A stretch of DNA of 64,000 bases from CAZJLN01 sp964540765 (GTDB lineage Bacteria; Chloroflexota; Anaerolineae; Anaerolineales; Anaerolineaceae): positions 1 through 64,000 of the forward strand of contig CAZINW010000005.1 of the NCBI GenBank assembly GCA_964540765.1. Direction: 5' to 3'. A program made the position numbers and the translations under genes. The notes below the pieces were generated by a model that ran no database searches, was not told the DNA's origin, and saw nothing but the letters and a program-made list of their open reading frames with translations. Of this stretch, positions 59,610 to 64,000 are shown in pieces (positions within the stretch are counted from its first letter, which is position 1; each line of letters starts with the position of its first letter).

Positions 59610-60653
59610 ATGGAAAAAATGAAGGCACTTGTAATGAAAGGGGTTGGCAAGCTTGTCATGGAAGACAGACCTGTTCCGCATGTGAAAGACCCGGATGATG
59701 TGGTGCTTAAGATCAAAGCGGTCGGCATCTGCGGCAGCGATGTCAAGATCGTGGAGGGCAAGCACCATTTTAAACCAGACACCATCCTGGGTCACGAGTT
59801 CTGTGGTGAGATTGTTGAAGTTGGCTCGCATGTGCATCACATGAGGGTGGGTGACAGAGTGGCGGTGGATAATAACATCCGCTGCGGCTTCTGCGAATTC
59901 TGCCGCATGGGACTGACCAGCCAGTGCGTGGATATCAAGACCAGCGCACTGGGTGTGATGCGCGATGGCGGTTATGCTGAATATGTATTGGTGCCGGAAA
60001 AGCAGTGTTTTGTACTGCCGGATGAGATCGATGACATCCTCGGCACGCAGGTGGAAACGCTTGCCACGGTCGTGAATGGCATGAACACGCTGCAGATGTT
60101 GCCCTATGATTATGTGCTCGTGATCGGCTTTGGCCCGATTGGCTACCTCTTCTCGCAATTCTCCAAGAACATCGCCGCCAAGGTGGCTGTGAGTGAAATT
60201 GATCCTTTCCGCCGCGACCTCGCCAGGCAGTGCGGTCTGACCGCCTGGGATCCCAATGCAGTGGACATTCCCAGCATGATCACGGATTTCACTTATGGGA
60301 AAAAAGCAGATATCGTGATCGAAGCCACCGGCAATGGCCTGGAGCAGGCTTTGCAATGCGTCACTCCAGGTGGCAAGGTCCTTCCGTTCGGCATGGATTC
60401 AAGCATCACCGCCAGTGTGATCCCCAACGACATCACCCGCTGGGCGATCAAGATCCTTGGGCTTTACCTGGGTCAGAACACCATGGTGCCCGCCATCAGG
60501 CTCTACCGCGAAAACTGTCTGGACATGAGCCACTTCTTCACCAAGGTGATCCCCTTGGAAGAGGGCGTGAGTGCATTCAAAGACCTCGGGCTGATCATTG
60601 AGACCCTCGATCACTGTCCCAAGAATGCCATGAAGATCGTGATGAAGCCATAA
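59610..60653 (+). CDS. Zinc-dependent medium-chain alcohol/polyol dehydrogenase
   Basis: A 347-residue MDR-family dehydrogenase. The catalytic zinc site is GICGSDVK with GHEFCGEIVE, the structural zinc site CGFCEFCRMGLTSQC, and the nucleotide fold VIGFGPIGYLFSQF. The overall pattern is of sorbitol/threonine-dehydrogenase-like enzymes using NAD. It stands first in the inositol gene set after the regulator and the broken epimerase gene, and probably oxidises a polyol or reduces a keto-sugar acid. The exact substrate is not readable. An AAGGAG site precedes the ATG. 45 bases separate it from iolG. Confidence 0.85.
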   Translation: MEKMKALVMKGVGKLVMEDRPVPHVKDPDDVVLKIKAVGICGSDVKIVEGKHHFKPDTILGHEFCGEIVEVGSHVHHMRVGDRVAVDNNIRCGFCEFCRMGLTSQCVDIKTSALGVMRDGGYAEYVLVPEKQCFVLPDEIDDILGTQVETLATVVNGMNTLQMLPYDYVLVIGFGPIGYLFSQFSKNIAAKVAVSEIDPFRRDLARQCGLTAWDPNAVDIPSMITDFTYGKKADIVIEATGNGLEQALQCVTPGGKVLPFGMDSSITASVIPNDITRWAIKILGLYLGQNTMVPAIRLYRENCLDMSHFFTKVIPLEEGVSAFKDLGLIIETLDHCPKNAMKIVMKP

Positions 60654-60698
60654 CATGAGTGGCTGTTTCACGGCGTCTTTTGCAGGCGTTGTGAGGAA

Positions 60699-61721
60699 AT
60701 GAGGCATATGGAAAGAAAAGTGAACATTGCAGTCATTGGAACAGGTCGCATGGGCAGCGTGCATGTTGCCAACCTGGCACACCAGGTCCCCGAAGCGAAC
60801 CTCTCTGCCATTTGTGATATCCGCCTGGAAGTGGCGCAGCAGGTTGGGCAGGCAAACAGCATCAGCCGCGTGGTCAGGGATTACCGCGAACTGCTTGACG
60901 ATAAAGCCATCGAGGCGGTCATGATCATCACCAGCACCAACACGCATGCCGATATCATCAAGGATGCGGCTGAGGCTGGCAAGCACATCTTCTGCGAAAA
61001 GCCCCTGACGCTTGACATCGCCCGCATCCACAAAGCTTTGGCAGTGGTGGAAAAGACTGGCGTCAAACTTCAGGTAGGCTTCAACCGCCGCTTTGACAAG
61101 AGCTTTCAGCGTGTGCGCCAGATTGTTAAGTCCGGTGAGTTGGGCAGACCCTGCCTGTTAAAGATCACCAATTATGACCCGGAACTTCCGTCCATGGAAT
61201 TCCTGCGGGTTTCCGGCGGCATGTTCCTGGATATGAGCATCCACGATTTTGACATGGCGCGCTTCCAGATTGGTGAAGTGGAGGAGGTCTATGCCACTGG
61301 CAGTGTCCTCATCGACCCTGAGCTTGAGACCTTTGGTGACGTGGACACCGCAGCGGTAACTTTAAAATTCACTGACGGCACTGTAGGTTTAATTGCCAAC
61401 AGCCGGCAGGCAGCCTATGGCTATGACCAGCGTCTTGAAGTGCACTGTCTTCACGGGGCAGCCATGGCAGATAATGAAACAGAGGATACTGTCGTTAAAG
61501 GTAATGTTCAGGGATTGCACCACTCGAGGATCCCAAATTTCTTCATGCAGCGTTTTGCCCCCTGCTATGTTGAAGAGGTGCGCCAATTCATCACCTGTGT
61601 ACGTGATGACAAACCTACCCCGATCAACGGCAATGATGGTTTGAAAGCAGTCTTGATCGGTCATGCCGCCTGGCGTTCCGTGCATGAGCATCGCCCCGTC
61701 AAACTGAGTGAGTTTGATTGA
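60699..61721 (+). CDS. iolG: Gfo/Idh/MocA dehydrogenase, probable inositol 2-dehydrogenase
   Basis: A 340-residue NAD-dependent oxidoreductase. The Rossmann start is VIGTGRMGSVHVANLA, followed by CEKPL with the catalytic lysine, QVGFNRRFDKSF, and GGMFLDMSIHDFDMARFQIG with the Asp/His pair used by inositol dehydrogenases. It would oxidise myo- or scyllo-inositol to the 2-keto form, the first step of inositol breakdown. Its position before IolN- and IolM-type genes matches the Thermotoga maritima TM0412-TM0414 set. The start may also be the ATG at 60708, three codons on. Confidence 0.85.
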   Translation: MRHMERKVNIAVIGTGRMGSVHVANLAHQVPEANLSAICDIRLEVAQQVGQANSISRVVRDYRELLDDKAIEAVMIITSTNTHADIIKDAAEAGKHIFCEKPLTLDIARIHKALAVVEKTGVKLQVGFNRRFDKSFQRVRQIVKSGELGRPCLLKITNYDPELPSMEFLRVSGGMFLDMSIHDFDMARFQIGEVEEVYATGSVLIDPELETFGDVDTAAVTLKFTDGTVGLIANSRQAAYGYDQRLEVHCLHGAAMADNETEDTVVKGNVQGLHHSRIPNFFMQRFAPCYVEEVRQFITCVRDDKPTPINGNDGLKAVLIGHAAWRSVHEHRPVKLSEFD

Positions 61722-61794
61722 AAGATAATTCTGGTTGGAACATGACTATGGTCTGTTTCTGACCTTTGGATAAATATAAACAAGGAGTGAAATT

Positions 61795-62919
61795 ATGAGT
61801 GAAAAGAAATTACCGCAGGGTTTGCTTCCTACCAGCGAGCCGGACCTTTTCTTTGAGGATAATGCGGTCGGACGCATGAAAAAGTCCGTCTGGGAAGCCA
61901 GCGATGCTGAAATTGATAACATCCTGAAGGATTACGGTATCCCCTCGCCGGTTGAATGGGGCAAACCCGGTTCGTACATCCAGACAACCACGCGCTGGCA
62001 GGTGGAAGCCAATCGCAAGAAAAATGATCTTGTCTTCATCCCGGTGGGCTGCACCGAGCTGCATGGGCAGCACCTGCCCAGCGCTGCTGATACGCTCTAT
62101 GTGAGCGCCATTTGTGAAGGCGTACGCCGTTTCACTGCCAGGCGCGGGGCACCGGTCAACCTGGCGCTGCCCCCGTTGAACTACGGCGGGCACCCCTACC
62201 ATCACCTGGGCATGCCGGGTACGGTCATCGTCAGGGAGCACGTCGTGCGCGAGATGATGATCGATGTCATGCTCGGCTTGTGGAATGATGGCTTCCACAA
62301 ACAATTGATCGTCAACAACCATGGTCAATTATGGATGCTCGAGTCTGCCGTGCAGGAATTCCAGAAACGCTATCAACTACCGGGCATCTTCCGTGTGATT
62401 GACTGGCACCGCGGTGTACGTGAATTTTTCCGCACGGATGACCGCGGCGGCAGCATGAGCACCAATTTTGTACATGCTGACGAGTCGGAGACCTCGCTGA
62501 GCCTTTTGCTCCACCCGGAAATGGTGGACATGGCTTATGCCGTGGATACAGAGGGCAAAAATTACCTAGCTGATGGGCATTTTGACAAATCCGTGGATCC
62601 CTTCGGCAGACCCAGCCGCTGGTCTGAGGGTGAGGGGCATTTTGCCATCGAAATCGCCGCCACTCCCGAAGGTGTGGTTGGCAAGGCAAAGTCGGGCAGC
62701 GCCCAGAAGGCAAAGCGCCCCATGGCAGCCATTCTCAAATATCTGACGCTCTGGCATGATGACGTGTTGGAAGCCTTCCCGGCTGGCAGCGTGCCCCCGG
62801 TGGAAGAAGTCACCCTGCGCACTGAAAAAGAGATGGAACCATACTTGCGCGAACCCCTCAGCAAGGGCTGGAAGTCGGTCTATGGCATCCCGCGCATCGG
62901 TCAGGGAACCGAAGTTTAA
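61795..62919 (+). CDS. iolN: Creatininase-family protein, probable 3-dehydro-scyllo-inosose hydrolase (IolN-like)
   Basis: A 374-residue member of the creatininase amidohydrolase family. Metal-site motifs are FIPVGCTELHGQHLPSAADT (Glu, His, Asp) and QLIVNNHGQLWMLE, with HADESETSLSLLLHP later (Glu). The longer form with an extended C-terminus is the type that in Thermotoga opens the diketo-inositol ring to 5-keto-gluconate (TM0413, IolN). It is flanked by iolG and an IolM-type dehydrogenase, which strongly supports the role. A classic creatininase is unlikely in this context. An AAGGAG site precedes the ATG. Confidence 0.78.
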   Translation: MSEKKLPQGLLPTSEPDLFFEDNAVGRMKKSVWEASDAEIDNILKDYGIPSPVEWGKPGSYIQTTTRWQVEANRKKNDLVFIPVGCTELHGQHLPSAADTLYVSAICEGVRRFTARRGAPVNLALPPLNYGGHPYHHLGMPGTVIVREHVVREMMIDVMLGLWNDGFHKQLIVNNHGQLWMLESAVQEFQKRYQLPGIFRVIDWHRGVREFFRTDDRGGSMSTNFVHADESETSLSLLLHPEMVDMAYAVDTEGKNYLADGHFDKSVDPFGRPSRWSEGEGHFAIEIAATPEGVVGKAKSGSAQKAKRPMAAILKYLTLWHDDVLEAFPAGSVPPVEEVTLRTEKEMEPYLREPLSKGWKSVYGIPRIGQGTEV

Positions 62920-62952
62920 TTGAATCATCTTATTAATGGAAGGAGACAACCT

Positions 62953-64000
62953 ATGAAAGGTAAAATGGAAGGTGTGACCCTAGTTGCGGATTGGGATCCC
63001 AAGCCAGGTTTCAAACTCGGCACCAAGGATATCGAAGGACGCCAGACCTATCTTGGCAGTCTGGTGTGGCGCAACCCTCGGCTGGAAATCCGCGAATATG
63101 ACATCCCCACACCTGGTGAGGATGAGGTTTTGATCGAAGTTAAAGCCTGCGGCATCTGTGGCTCTGACGTGCACATGGCACAGGCTGAGGCAGATGGCTA
63201 CATCTTTTACCCCGGTCTGACCGGTTTCCCCAGCATCCTTGGGCATGAATTGTCGGGCGTGGTGGTCGAAGCTGGCAGGAAGGCGCTGAATAAGAACACC
63301 AACAAACCCTTTAAGGGCGGTGAAGCCGTTACCACCGAGGAAATGCTGTGGTGTGGCTCCTGCAAACCCTGTGCGGATGGCTGGCCCAATCATTGCGAGC
63401 GTCTGGACGAGATTGGCTTTAACGTCAATGGCGCATTCACCAAGTACCTGGTCGTGCCGGCGCGCACCATCTGGAGCCTAGATCCCCTTAAGAAAAATTA
63501 CAAGGGTGATAAGCTCTTTGTGGCCGGCAGCTTGGTTGAGCCGACTTGTGTGGCCTACAATGCCGTGATCGAACGCGGCGGGGGCATCCGCCCCGGTGAC
63601 CGCGTGGTAGTGTTGGGGGGCGGGCCGGTCGGACTGGCTGCCTGCGCCATCCTCAAACGCGCCGGTGCTTCAAAAGTCATTATTTCGGAGACCCAGGAAG
63701 ACCGTGCCAAAATGGCGCTCAAATTGGGCGCTGACCATCACGTCAACCCGCTCGAGCAGGATTTTGCTGAGACAGTCCTCGAGATCACCAATGGCATGGG
63801 CGCCGACCTCTTCATGGAAGCCACCGGGCTGCCGCAAGTGGTCTACCCTGGCATCGAAAAGGTCATCTGGGAGGGCAGAACGCTTAACAGCCGCATCATC
63901 GTCACCGCCCGCGCGGAAGCGAAAATGCCTGTGGCAGGCGAAGTGCTCCAGGTGCGGCGCGCCAGCATCATCGGCGCACAGGGGCATTCCGGGCACGGCA
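62953..64000 (+). CDS. iolM: Scyllo-inosose 3-dehydrogenase-like zinc dehydrogenase IolM (partial, runs off the window)
   Basis: The frame from the ATG at 62953 (GGAGAC upstream) is open for 349 codons to the window end. VTLVADWDPKPGFKLGTKDI opens the protein, followed by KACGICGSDVHMAQ, TGFPSILGHELSGVVVEA, the structural zinc loop CGSCKPCADGWPNHC, GFNVNGAFTKYLVVPA, VVVLGGGPVGLAACAILKRA and GAQGHSGHG at the edge. This matches the distinctive long-N-terminus dehydrogenase TM0412 (IolM) of Thermotoga, which oxidises the 2-keto-inositol further to a diketo compound. About 45 residues remain outside the window. The next step in that pathway, an IolO-type epimerase, may follow. Confidence 0.85.
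   Translation, partial: MKGKMEGVTLVADWDPKPGFKLGTKDIEGRQTYLGSLVWRNPRLEIREYDIPTPGEDEVLIEVKACGICGSDVHMAQAEADGYIFYPGLTGFPSILGHELSGVVVEAGRKALNKNTNKPFKGGEAVTTEEMLWCGSCKPCADGWPNHCERLDEIGFNVNGAFTKYLVVPARTIWSLDPLKKNYKGDKLFVAGSLVEPTCVAYNAVIERGGGIRPGDRVVVLGGGPVGLAACAILKRAGASKVIISETQEDRAKMALKLGADHHVNPLEQDFAETVLEITNGMGADLFMEATGLPQVVYPGIEKVIWEGRTLNSRIIVTARAEAKMPVAGEVLQVRRASIIGAQGHSGHG

Overview
The window looks like a chromosomal segment of an anaerobic member of the Chloroflexota, probably class Anaerolineae. This is an inference from gene content: a pyrC-pyrB-pyrFE(fusion)-pyrD-pyrK operon, several carbohydrate ABC systems with lipoprotein binding proteins, Thermotoga-type inositol genes and a moderately GC-rich sequence. 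No rRNA, tRNA or CRISPR array was recognised.

Layout. 1-4.6 kb (minus strand): pyrimidine biosynthesis operon, with a 22-bp palindrome in frame inside pyrC. 5-7.8 kb (plus): truncated universal stress protein, DegV, a PlsY-like acyltransferase and a metallo-hydrolase. 7.8-10.7 kb: DUF4405 membrane protein, mntP flanked by REP-like repeats, and a tandem NTF2-like protein. 10.8-18.1 kb (minus): sugar module of fructokinase, trehalose synthase, an AglEFG-like ABC importer and a LacI regulator with a perfect palindromic site upstream. 18.2-20.6 kb: decayed Firmicutes-type mobile element (frameshifted sigma-factor and HTH genes, terminator, XRE regulator, orphan C-terminal fragment). 20.7-29.5 kb (plus): translationally coupled ABC-2 exporter operon around an ECF sigma factor, with a second, partly eroded copy of the exporter module. 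29.8-34.2 kb (minus): Yip1, LolD-type ATPase, secreted CARDB-like protein and MacB/FtsX-like permease.

34.3-58 kb (minus) is the most unusual part: a nearly continuous series built from repeatedly duplicated and fused modules. It holds a metallo-hydrolase, a PfkB kinase, a Pit phosphate transporter with its DUF47 partner, a TIM-barrel isomerase, a HAD-TIM fusion, a HAD-HAD tandem protein, two permease/binding-protein sets of the iron(III)/phosphosugar ABC type sharing one ATPase, an RpiR-type phosphosugar regulator, two paralogous P-loop kinases, an archaeal-type phosphoglycerate mutase (ApgM), a HAD protein fused to a circularly permuted cofactor-independent phosphoglycerate mutase, and a single HAD protein. 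AT-rich sites of the same design lie upstream of rpiR, of the second permease operon and of the HAD/mutase/kinase operon, which suggests one regulon. The combination points to uptake and processing of a phosphorylated sugar or polyol. The substrate is unknown.

58.1-64 kb (plus): a LacI regulator with a clear promoter and operator, a broken tagaturonate-epimerase-like gene, and dehydrogenase/hydrolase genes matching the Thermotoga maritima inositol route (IolG, IolN, IolM) plus one further zinc dehydrogenase. The last gene runs off the window. Its position beside the phosphosugar-like cluster makes an inositol-phosphate or related polyol-phosphate substrate a reasonable but untested idea.
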